Assembly: GCA_934446675.1 (NCBI GenBank)
Contig: CAKSEL010000005.1
Location: forward strand, 1-64,000
Direction of reading: 5' to 3'
From: an uncultured Eubacteriales bacterium
GTDB taxonomy: Bacteria > Bacillota > Clostridia > Oscillospirales > CAG-382
DNA: 64,000 nt
This document shows, piece after piece, positions 19,115 to 26,695 of this stretch (positions are counted from its first letter, which is position 1; the number at the start of each line of letters is the position of its first letter). The notes beneath the pieces were generated by a model. That model was not told the origin of the DNA. It made no database searches and saw nothing but the letters and a program-made list of their open reading frames with translations. The translations under genes and the position numbers were made by a program.

Positions 19115-20488
19115 TTATTCAATATGCGGCAGTTTTGCAAAACTTTCCTCAAGCTCTGCGTCCGTCGGAATGTAATCGCTCATCTCGCCGTTATGGAATT
19201 TTTCGTATGCGACCATATCAAAATAACCCGTACCGGTAAGTCCGAACAGAATTGTCTTCTGCTCTCCGGTCTCCTTGCACTTGAGCGCCTCGTTTATGGC
19301 GGCTCTTATCGCATGGCTGCTTTCGGGTGCGGGAAGTATTCCCTCAACTCTTGCAAACTGTTCTGCTGCCTCGAATACGTCCGTCTGCGTAACAGACGTC
19401 GCCTCCATATATCCGTCATGATAAAGCTGGGAGAGAACCGAGCTCATACCGTGGTATCTCAGACCTCCGGCATGGTTCGGAGACGGAATGAAGTTGCTGC
19501 CGAGAGTATACATCTTTGCAAGAGGGCAAACCATTCCGGTATCGCAGAAGTCATACGAAAACTTTCCTCTTGTAAAGCTCGGACACGACGCAGGTTCTAC
19601 CGCAATTATCCTGTAATCCTTCTCGCCTCTGAGTTTTTCGCCCATAAACGGCGCTATAAGTCCGCCGAGGTTTGAGCCTCCTCCGGCACAGCCTATGATT
19701 ATATCGGGTTCTATGCCGTACTTATCCATTGCCGCCTTTGTTTCAAGTCCTATAACCGACTGATGCAGCAGCACCTGATTCAATACGCTTCCGAGAACAT
19801 ATCTGTAACCCGGAGTTGTGGTTGCCTTTTCGACAGCCTCGGAGATCGCGCAGCCGAGACTTCCCGTTGTTCCGGGGTGTGCCGCGAGTATTCTCTTTCC
19901 GACTTCTGTTTCGGTTGACGGAGACGGCGTTACCGACGCGCCGTAAGTTCTCATTACCTCGCGTCTGAACGGTTTTTGCTCATACGACACCTTGACCATA
20001 TAAACCTTGCAGTCAAGATCAAAGTACGAGCACGCCATTGAGAGCGCCGTTCCCCACTGTCCCGCGCCTGTTTCGGTCGTGACGCCTTTGAGTCCCTGTT
20101 TCTTTGCGTAATATGCCTGGGCAACTGCGGAATTGAGCTTGTGGCTGCCGCTTGTGTTATTGCCCTCGAATTTGTAATAGATCTTAGCCGGAGTTCCGAG
20201 CTTTTTCTCAAGGCAGTATGCCCTGACAAGCGGCGACGGACGGTACATCTTGTAAAATCCGATGATTTCTTCGGGTATCGGGATATAAGCCGTATCGTTG
20301 TCAAGTTCCTGGCTTATGAGTTCCTTGCAGAACACGGGTTCAAGTTCTTCGGGTTTCATGGGTTCTCCCGTTCCGGGATTGAGCAGCGGAGCCGGTTTGT
20401 TTTTCATGTCGGCACGCAGGTTGTACCATGCTTTCGGCATTTCGCTTTCATCAAGGTAGATTTTGTAAGGGATTTTTTGCTCAGACAT
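19115..20488 (-). CDS. trpB2: TrpB2-type PLP-dependent tryptophan synthase beta chain
   Basis: Condenses indole with serine to form tryptophan. 457 residues, with the longer N-terminus of the TrpB2 branch (MPKAWYNLRADM). KFEGNNTSGSHKLNSA contains the PLP lysine, ETGAGQWGTALSMA the catalytic-region glutamate, and CAGGGSNLGG the phosphate-binding loop. The frame is open to 20596, but that part overlaps the leader terminator. AAAGGAG places the start at 20488, eight bases downstream. No trpA is nearby. A tryptophan T-box controls it, fitting salvage of indole or a stand-alone role. Confidence 0.93.
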   Translation of the reverse strand: MSEQKIPYKIYLDESEMPKAWYNLRADMKNKPAPLLNPGTGEPMKPEELEPVFCKELISQELDNDTAYIPIPEEIIGFYKMYRPSPLVRAYCLEKKLGTPAKIYYKFEGNNTSGSHKLNSAVAQAYYAKKQGLKGVTTETGAGQWGTALSMACSYFDLDCKVYMVKVSYEQKPFRREVMRTYGASVTPSPSTETEVGKRILAAHPGTTGSLGCAISEAVEKATTTPGYRYVLGSVLNQVLLHQSVIGLETKAAMDKYGIEPDIIIGCAGGGSNLGGLIAPFMGEKLRGEKDYRIIAVEPASCPSFTRGKFSYDFCDTGMVCPLAKMYTLGSNFIPSPNHAGGLRYHGMSSVLSQLYHDGYMEATSVTQTDVFEAAEQFARVEGILPAPESSHAIRAAINEALKCKETGEQKTILFGLTGTGYFDMVAYEKFHNGEMSDYIPTDAELEESFAKLPHIE

Positions 20489-20522
20489 ATTCATGTCTCC
20501 TTTCTTTTCGGGGACAGAATAT

Positions 20523-20563
20523 AAAAAAACCTGCCCCACAACAATTTTAATTGCTGGGACAGG
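20523..20563 (-). terminator. T-box regulated terminator
   Basis: The stem pairs 20530-20537 with 20556-20563 and extends inward. Reading the minus strand it ends in GCAGG followed by TTTTTTT. It lies between the T-box core and the trpB2 ribosome site and is the conditional terminator of that leader. Confidence 0.85.
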
Positions 20564-20800
20564 AAAAATCCTGCGGTGCCACCCGGCTTGACGCATTGTT
20601 TAAACTGCGTCCGCTCATCGCGTACATTCTATACGCCGGCTTTTGTTTACGGAGTGCCTTACTCCGGCTCTCATACTCGAAAAACATTTCTTTCAGATCG
20701 CCCTCGAAAGTCCATTCGGCTTTTTCTTGATTCACCGCATTCTCACCATCGGCGGTTCTCTTTGGAAACAGTTTAAAAGCTTACTTACTCTTTCTCATCG
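20523..20800 (-). ncRNA. T-box riboswitch, tryptophan specifier
   Basis: On the minus strand the leader shows GGTGAGA of stem I, a specifier-loop segment GAATGGAC with codon UGG at 20714-20712, and the T-box core GGGTGGCACCGC at 20586-20573. The core is followed by a strong terminator hairpin (20530-20563) with seven U's. T-boxes bind uncharged tRNA through the specifier and the T-box sequence and then prevent termination. UGG reads tryptophan, matching the downstream trpB2. Confidence 0.93.
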
Positions 20801-20809
20801 GTTTACCAT

Positions 20810-20839
20810 AGCATAGCACGCCGAAACACGGTCTGTCAA
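20810..20839 (-). promoter_or_regulatory. Promoter of the T-box/trpB2 transcript
   Basis: On the minus strand TTGACA (20839-20834) and TATGCT (20815-20810) are separated by 18 bp, placing the start just upstream of the T-box stem I. Confidence 0.65.
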
Positions 20840-20911
20840 GAGGAAAATTGTGAACTTTTTTACACGCGGCTTTGCAAAACTGCCCGTTCCCTAAATGCTC
20901 TCATTATATTA

Positions 20912-20940
20912 TTGACAAAACTTTAAATTTAGGGTATTAT
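20912..20940 (+). promoter_or_regulatory. Promoter of the rRNA methyltransferase gene
   Basis: TTGACA at 20912-20917 and TATTAT at 20935-20940 with a 17-bp spacer. It lies downstream of the most upstream in-frame ATG, so it also argues for the GTG start at 20974. Confidence 0.8.
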
Positions 20941-20973
20941 ATTAAAATCAAAACTATTTATCGGGGTAAAAAA

Positions 20974-22200
20974 GTGGCAGAAAGAGCATTTATAAGCGTA
21001 AAAGTAACGGACAAGGCAAAAAAGAGCATCGACCGCGGACACCCGTGGGTATATGCCGACGAAATAACCGAGGTATCGGGTCCGTATGCAAACGGTTCTC
21101 TTGTTGACGTTCGCTCGTCAAAGGGTTCGTATCTCGGAACGGGATTTATCAACGACGCGTCGAAGATAAGAGTGCGCATAATTTCAAGAAACACCAACGA
21201 CAAATTTGACAGAGCATTCTGGACGCGCCGCATAAGATACGCGCTCGAGTACAGAAAAACCGTAATGGGCGATGATTTTCATTCCTGCCGTCTTATTTTC
21301 GGAGAGGCAGACTGTTTTCCCGGACTTACGGTGGATCTGTTTGAGGACGTGCTTTCGGTTGAGGTGCTCTCGCTCGGCATAGAGCTTATAAAGGATATGC
21401 TCTTTGACATTCTTACGGAGGTGCTCGCGGACTTCGGCGTAAAGGTACGCGTGATATACGAGAGAAACGAAGCGTCGGTCAGAACATTGGAGGGAATGGA
21501 GACCGGCAAGGGCTTTTATGTTCGCGACGGACTTGAAACAGACACCGACGGTCACGTTATCATAACCGAAAACGGCATAAAATACGACGTTGACTACATA
21601 AACGGTCAGAAAACCGGATTTTTCCTCGATCAGAAGTACAACCGTCTTGCCGCGGCAAAGATCGCAAAGGGAAAGAGGGTTCTCGACTGCTTTACCCATA
21701 CCGGAGCGTTTGCTCTCAACTGTGCAAAGGCAGGCGCGCAAAGCGTGTGCGCGGTTGACATATCAAAGCAGGCAATAGAGCTTACGCGCCAAAACGCGCG
21801 TCTTAACGGACTTGAATCAAACATGAGCTTTTTATGCGCGGACGTCTTTGAACTGCTCACGGGGCTTTACGAGTCAAAATCTCACGAGTACGATTACATT
21901 ATCCTCGATCCTCCGGCTTTTACAAAGAGCCGTGCGACAATTCATGCCGCGCAAAAGGGTTACAAGGAAATCAACATGAAAGCCATGAAACTGCTGCCGA
22001 GAGGCGGTTATCTCGCGACCTGTTCGTGCTCACACTTCATGACCGACGAACTTTTTGTAAAGATGCTGCACAGCGCGGCGTCCGACGCATTTGTAAATCT
22101 TCGTCAGATAGAGGCGCGCCAGCAATCGCCCGACCACCCGATACTCTGGAACGTTCCAGAAACGGATTATCTGAAATTCTATATTTTCCAGATAGTTTAA
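20974..22200 (+). CDS. Class I SAM-dependent rRNA (cytosine-C5) methyltransferase, RlmI-like
   Basis: 408 residues. The N-terminal PUA-type domain includes RGHPWVYADEITEV. An RNase-H-like middle domain follows with ERNEASVRTLEGM, then a Rossmann methyltransferase with GQKTGFFLDQKYNR, VLDCFTHTGAFALNCAKAGA (SAM loop) and LDPPAFTKS (motif IV). Members methylate a cytosine of 23S rRNA. The GTG start has GGGG at 20963-20966 and lies 34 bases after the -10 box; an upstream ATG at 20872 precedes the promoter and is rejected. Monocistronic and divergent from trpB2. Confidence 0.9.
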   Translation: MAERAFISVKVTDKAKKSIDRGHPWVYADEITEVSGPYANGSLVDVRSSKGSYLGTGFINDASKIRVRIISRNTNDKFDRAFWTRRIRYALEYRKTVMGDDFHSCRLIFGEADCFPGLTVDLFEDVLSVEVLSLGIELIKDMLFDILTEVLADFGVKVRVIYERNEASVRTLEGMETGKGFYVRDGLETDTDGHVIITENGIKYDVDYINGQKTGFFLDQKYNRLAAAKIAKGKRVLDCFTHTGAFALNCAKAGAQSVCAVDISKQAIELTRQNARLNGLESNMSFLCADVFELLTGLYESKSHEYDYIILDPPAFTKSRATIHAAQKGYKEINMKAMKLLPRGGYLATCSCSHFMTDELFVKMLHSAASDAFVNLRQIEARQQSPDHPILWNVPETDYLKFYIFQIV

Positions 22201-22297
22201 AATCAGACCGTTTTTGTGCGAATTGCCTAATTTTTCCGTGCGTTTATGTGCACATTAACATCAAGCTGCCGTATTTCAAAAAAATGCGGAAAATATA

Positions 22298-22326
22298 TTG
22301 ACAAACCCGGAAAAAAAGTGTATCAT
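22298..22326 (+). promoter_or_regulatory. Promoter of glutamine synthetase III
   Basis: TTGACA at 22298-22303, 17-bp spacer, TATCAT at 22321-22326; the transcript would begin near 22333. Confidence 0.8.
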
Positions 22327-22347
22327 ACACTCATGAAAAGCAAAGGT

Positions 22348-22380
22348 GCTGCAGATAGTTTCGTGTCTGCGGCATTTTTT
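22348..22380 (+). terminator. Leader hairpin/terminator before glutamine synthetase III
   Basis: A 10-bp stem (22348-22357 with 22364-22373), loop GTTTCG, followed by ATTTTTT. It lies between the promoter and the start codon of the gene, so as an intrinsic terminator it would require a regulated antitermination step. No known riboswitch core fits in the roughly 15 bases before it. Confidence 0.7.
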
Positions 22381-22425
22381 GATTTATAAGCAAAATTTTA
22401 AAAGCTGAAAGGAAAAGTGATTACT

Positions 22426-24513
22426 ATGAGCGGAGTACCGGAATTATTCGGAAGCTATGTGTTCAACGATGAAGTAATGAGAAACAAGCTGCCGAAAGAC
22501 GTCTACAAATCTTTGAAGAGAACGATAGACCGAGGCGAAGACCTTGATATAAACGTCGCAAACGTAGTTGCAAACGCCATGAAAGACTGGGCGGTTGAAC
22601 TCGGAGCAACGCATTTCACACATTGGTTCCAGCCCCTGACCGGAATTACCGCAGAAAAGCACGACAGCTTTATCACACCGACCGGCAGCGGCAAGGTCAT
22701 AATGGACTTTTCGGGCAAAGAGCTTATCAAAGGCGAGCCCGATGCGTCAAGCTTCCCGTCCGGAGGACTTCGCGCGACATTTGAGGCAAGAGGATATACC
22801 GCATGGGATCCTACCTCTTATGCATTCGTAAAGGACGGTTCGCTGTTCATTCCGACAGTATTCTGTTCATACGGCGGAGAGGCGCTCGACAAGAAAACTC
22901 CTCTTCTCCATTCAATGGAAGCCATCAGCGACCAGGCAATGAGAATTTTAAAGCTCTTCGGAAACACCACCGCAAGACGCGTAAATACGACCGTCGGTCC
23001 CGAACAGGAATACTTCCTTGTAGACAAGGAATACTTTGACAAGAGAAAAGACCTTTTCTTCTGCGGAAGAACATTGTTCGGCGCAATGCCTCCCAAAGGT
23101 CAGGAAATGGACGACCATTACTTCGGCACAATCAAGCCGAGAGTTGCGGCATACATGAAAGACCTTGATGAAGAGCTTTGGAAGCTCGGTATTCTCGCAA
23201 AGACCAAGCATAACGAAGTAGCGCCGGCTCAGCACGAGCTTGCTCCCATATTTACAACCACCAACATCGCAACCGACCACAACCAGCTTACAATGGAAAT
23301 AATGAAGAAGGTTGCGGCAAAGCACGGACTTGTCTGCCTGCTCCATGAAAAGCCTTTCGCAGGCGTAAACGGCAGCGGCAAGCACAACAACTGGTCAATT
23401 TCAACAGATACCGGCGTAAACCTTCTCGATCCCGGAAAAACTCCTTATGAAAACGCTCAGTTCTTGCTGTTTCTTGTAGCCGTAATCAAGGCTATCGACG
23501 AATATCAGGATCTCTTGAGAATTTCCGTTTCAAGTGCAGGCAACGACCACAGACTCGGCGCGAACGAAGCGCCTCCCGCAGTTGTTTCAATGTTCTTGGG
23601 CGACGAGCTTCAGGCTATTCTCGAGGCGCTTGAATCCGGCAAGAGCTACGACGGTTCCGAAAAGAAGACAATGGAGATAGGCGTTCACGTGCTTCCGTCC
23701 TTCCCGAAGGATACCACCGACAGAAACAGAACTTCTCCGTTTGCATTCACCGGCAACAAGTTTGAATTCAGAATGCTGGGTTCGGCTCAGTCCATTTCAG
23801 ACCCCAACATCGTACTCAACACAATAGTTGCGGAAGAGCTCAAGCAGTTTGCGGACGAACTTGAAAACGCAAAAGACTTTACAAAGTCGCTCAACGAGCT
23901 TATCAGAAAGACCATAAAGGAACACAAGAAGATAATCTTCAACGGCAACGGATATTCCGACGAGTGGATCGCCGAAGCCGAAAAGAGAGGACTTCTCAAC
24001 TACAAGACCACAGTTGACGCACTTCCGCATTTTGTTGACAAGAAGAACGTCGAGCTGTTCACCTCTCACAACGTATTTACCGAAACCGAAATGCGTTCGC
24101 GTCTTGAAATTCTGTACGAAACATATTCCAAGACCATCAACATCGAGGCCCTCACCATGATAGACATGATGAAGAAGCAGATTATCCCGGCTGTAAGCGA
24201 TTACACAGCGTTCTTAGCAGGCAACATCGCAGCAAAGAAGGCAGTCAGCGAATCAGTCAACACCGATGTTGAAAGCGAACTTCTCACAAAGCTTTCCGAC
24301 GAACTTTCCGAGCTTTACAAAAAGGAAAAGGTACTCGAGGAGGCTGAGGCAAAGGAAAACAGCGTAGACGCTTACGAAACCGCTGTTTACTACCGCGACA
24401 AGGTATTCGGCGCAATGCAGGATCTCAGAGAAACCGTTGACAAGATCGAACCCGATGTTGCAAGCGATTTCTGGCCCGTACCTACTTACAGCGAACTGCT
24501 GTTCAGAGTTTAA
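22426..24513 (+). CDS. glnN: Glutamine synthetase type III
   Basis: Makes glutamine from glutamate, ammonia and ATP in the cytoplasm. The 695-residue length is typical of GSIII and unlike GSI or GSII. Visible are SFPSGGLRATFEARGYTAWD, GPEQEYFLVD, KHNEVAPAQHELAP, NGSGKHNNWS and DRNRTSPFAFTGNKFEFRM, the last two characteristic of the family. A GTG at 22417 is too close to AAGGA (22409-22413), so the ATG at 22426 is preferred. The ammonium transporter follows. Confidence 0.96.
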   Translation: MSGVPELFGSYVFNDEVMRNKLPKDVYKSLKRTIDRGEDLDINVANVVANAMKDWAVELGATHFTHWFQPLTGITAEKHDSFITPTGSGKVIMDFSGKELIKGEPDASSFPSGGLRATFEARGYTAWDPTSYAFVKDGSLFIPTVFCSYGGEALDKKTPLLHSMEAISDQAMRILKLFGNTTARRVNTTVGPEQEYFLVDKEYFDKRKDLFFCGRTLFGAMPPKGQEMDDHYFGTIKPRVAAYMKDLDEELWKLGILAKTKHNEVAPAQHELAPIFTTTNIATDHNQLTMEIMKKVAAKHGLVCLLHEKPFAGVNGSGKHNNWSISTDTGVNLLDPGKTPYENAQFLLFLVAVIKAIDEYQDLLRISVSSAGNDHRLGANEAPPAVVSMFLGDELQAILEALESGKSYDGSEKKTMEIGVHVLPSFPKDTTDRNRTSPFAFTGNKFEFRMLGSAQSISDPNIVLNTIVAEELKQFADELENAKDFTKSLNELIRKTIKEHKKIIFNGNGYSDEWIAEAEKRGLLNYKTTVDALPHFVDKKNVELFTSHNVFTETEMRSRLEILYETYSKTINIEALTMIDMMKKQIIPAVSDYTAFLAGNIAAKKAVSESVNTDVESELLTKLSDELSELYKKEKVLEEAEAKENSVDAYETAVYYRDKVFGAMQDLRETVDKIEPDVASDFWPVPTYSELLFRV

Positions 24514-24540
24514 TCCTAAAAAAATCAATCAAAGCACAAT

Positions 24541-24592
24541 GACGTGCGTTCGGCTTATCCGGAAAATCCGGCGGTCGGGCGTGCGTCTTTTA
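24541..24592 (+). terminator. Terminator or attenuator between GSIII and the ammonium transporter
   Basis: An 8-bp outer stem (24541-24548 with 24580-24587), an inner CCGGA/TCCGG stem and a downstream TCTTTTATTTT tract. It can end the GSIII transcript. If the transporter is read from upstream, it acts as an attenuator. I see no strong promoter between it and the transporter gene. Confidence 0.7.
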
Positions 24593-24639
24593 TTTTACTA
24601 AATACAAGTGCCGACGGCACATGAAAGGAATGTTTACTT

Positions 24640-26490
24640 ATGGAAACGAAATGGAAAAAACGCATGACGGCGGTATCGGCTGCCGCCGCGGCGCTCATGT
24701 TATGTCCCGCGATCTCTGCTTTTGCAGACGAAGCAAGCGCCGTTGAATCTGCCGTACAGGCTGCAAGCGACACGGCATTCAGCATATGGTACCTTATAGG
24801 CGCGGCTCTGGTATTCTTCATGCAGGCAGGCTTTGCGATGGTTGAAACCGGCTTTACAAGAGCTAAAAACGCCGGCAACATAATTATGAAAAACCTCATG
24901 GACTTCTGTATAGGCACTATTCCCTTTGTATTCATAGGCTTTACGCTCATGATGGCTGAAGATTACGTATTCGGCTTTATAGGCGTTCCGAATCTTCAGA
25001 TTTTCACCGACTTCGGCACATTTATCAAGACCAACGCCGCAAGCTTTGTATTTAACCTCGTATTCTGTGCGACGGCTGCGACGATAGTTTCCGGCGCTAT
25101 GGCTGAACGTACAAAATTCAGCGCGTACTGCGTATATTCGGCAGTCGTTTCGGCAGTCATTTACCCGATTGAGGCAGGCTGGGTATGGAACTCTCAGGGC
25201 TGGCTCGCAAAGCTCGGATTCCATGACTTCGCAGGCTCTGCCGCAATACATACAGTCGGCGGTGTGTGTGCCCTTATCGGCGCTATCATGCTCGGCGCAC
25301 GTATCGGAAAGTACGTAAAGGACAAGAACGGCAAAGTCGTTAAGGTAAACGCAATTCCCGGTCACTCTATTCCTCTCGGCGCACTCGGCTGCTTTATCCT
25401 CTGGTTCGGCTGGTACGGCTTCAACGGTGCGGCTGCATGGGACAGCACATCTTTAAGCTCTATCTTTATCACCACCACCATTGCTCCGTCGGTTGCGACA
25501 GTCGTATGTATGCTCTTTACCTGGATACGCAACGGCAAGCCCGATGTTTCAATGTGTCTTAACGCATCTCTTGCAGGTCTTGTAGGCATTACCGCAGGCT
25601 GCGACGCTCTTGACGCGGCAGGTGCATTTGTAGTAGGTATTGTTTCCGGTATACTCGTTGTACTCGTTGTAGAACTTCTCGACCTCAAGCTCCACATTGA
25701 CGACCCTGTCGGCGCGGTTGCTGTTCACCTTGCAAACGGCGTCTGGGGTACTATCGCGGTAGGTCTTTTGGCAAACCCCAAAGCTCCCGCAGGTCTTACA
25801 GGCCTTTTCTACGGAGAGGGCGGCGCGCGTCAGCTCGGAGTTCAGACTCTCGGTATACTCTGCATAATCCTCTGGACTTCGGTCTGCATCACCATTGCAT
25901 ATACGATAATCAAGAAAACAATCGGACTGCGTGCGTCGGTTGAAGATGAAATCGCAGGTCTTGACATTTCCGAACACGGTCTGCCGAGCGCATATGCGGA
26001 CTTTGCTCCGTCGGTACAGTCGTACTCGGATTCGGCTCCGGTATTTGTTACGGGCGACGTTCCCGAGGCTGAGGCTGTCGAAGTAAAGAGCGTTGAAGTT
26101 CCGAAGTCCGCAGCTCCCGCCGCAAAGGACGGCGTAAAGATGACCAAGGTTGAAATCATCTGCAAGGAAAGAATGTTTGAAAAGCTCAAGAACGCACTTA
26201 TGGAAATCGGCATTACCGGTATGACGGTAACTCACGTAATGGGCTGCGGCATACAGAAAGGCAAGCCGGAATTCTACCGCGGAGTTGAAATCGAACCCTC
26301 TCTCCTTCCCAAAATTCAGGTTGAAGTCGTTGTAAGCAAGGTCCCCGTAAGCGCGGTAATCGAAACGGCTAAGAAAGTCCTCTACACAGGTCATATCGGC
26401 GACGGCAAGATATTTGTATACGACGTCGAGGACGTTGTAAAGGTACGTACCGGAGAAACAGGCTATGCGGCTCTCCAGGACGTTGAATAA
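24640..26490 (+). CDS. amt: Ammonium transporter fused to a C-terminal P-II (GlnB/GlnK) domain
   Basis: 616 residues. Residues 1-30 look like a signal peptide. The Amt channel (about 40-440, eleven helices) shows FFMQAGFAMVETGFTRAKN, GFHDFAGSAAIHTVGG and FNGAAAWDSTS, and DDPVGAVAVHLANGVWGTI carries the second histidine of the pore. After a linker rich in Ala/Val/Glu, residues about 498-612 form a P-II domain: MTKVEIICKERMFEKLKNAL, the T-loop GCGIQKGKPEFYRG with the tyrosine kept, TGHIGDGKIFVYDVEDVV and VRTGETG. P-II normally plugs Amt as a separate protein; here it is tethered. Follows GSIII. Confidence 0.95.
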   Translation: METKWKKRMTAVSAAAAALMLCPAISAFADEASAVESAVQAASDTAFSIWYLIGAALVFFMQAGFAMVETGFTRAKNAGNIIMKNLMDFCIGTIPFVFIGFTLMMAEDYVFGFIGVPNLQIFTDFGTFIKTNAASFVFNLVFCATAATIVSGAMAERTKFSAYCVYSAVVSAVIYPIEAGWVWNSQGWLAKLGFHDFAGSAAIHTVGGVCALIGAIMLGARIGKYVKDKNGKVVKVNAIPGHSIPLGALGCFILWFGWYGFNGAAAWDSTSLSSIFITTTIAPSVATVVCMLFTWIRNGKPDVSMCLNASLAGLVGITAGCDALDAAGAFVVGIVSGILVVLVVELLDLKLHIDDPVGAVAVHLANGVWGTIAVGLLANPKAPAGLTGLFYGEGGARQLGVQTLGILCIILWTSVCITIAYTIIKKTIGLRASVEDEIAGLDISEHGLPSAYADFAPSVQSYSDSAPVFVTGDVPEAEAVEVKSVEVPKSAAPAAKDGVKMTKVEIICKERMFEKLKNALMEIGITGMTVTHVMGCGIQKGKPEFYRGVEIEPSLLPKIQVEVVVSKVPVSAVIETAKKVLYTGHIGDGKIFVYDVEDVVKVRTGETGYAALQDVE

Positions 26491-26540
26491 TTAAGCGCAG
26501 ATTTTCCTTTTAATATAATTTCCTTCCTCTTTTACACAAG

Positions 26541-26585
26541 GCGTCGGGTGCGGATTTAATCAGTCCGTGCCCGATTGCTTTTTTA
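26541..26585 (+). terminator. Terminator after the Amt-PII gene
   Basis: An 11-bp stem with two G-U pairs (26544-26554 with 26564-26574), extended by outer GC pairs and followed by TTTTTT. Confidence 0.85.
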
Positions 26586-26633
26586 TTGCCGTTTTGTTTA
26601 TCCGATTTTGCTATTTTTGCAGCGCATTGAGTA

Positions 26634-26662
26634 TTGAAAATGCTATTTTCCACTGTTATAAT
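26634..26662 (+). promoter_or_regulatory. Promoter of the three-gene sugar operon
   Basis: TTGAAA at 26634-26639, 17-bp spacer, TATAAT at 26657-26662. Confidence 0.8.
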
Positions 26663-26695
26663 ATACTAAAAAACAGGGGAGATATTATTCTGTCT

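Noticed and set aside
22348..22373. ANTAR-type hairpin in the GSIII leader
   Set aside because: The best fold has loop GTTTCG, which lacks A at position 1 and G at position 4. An alternative loop ATAGTT would fit but cannot be closed by a stem, so I do not claim an ANTAR site.
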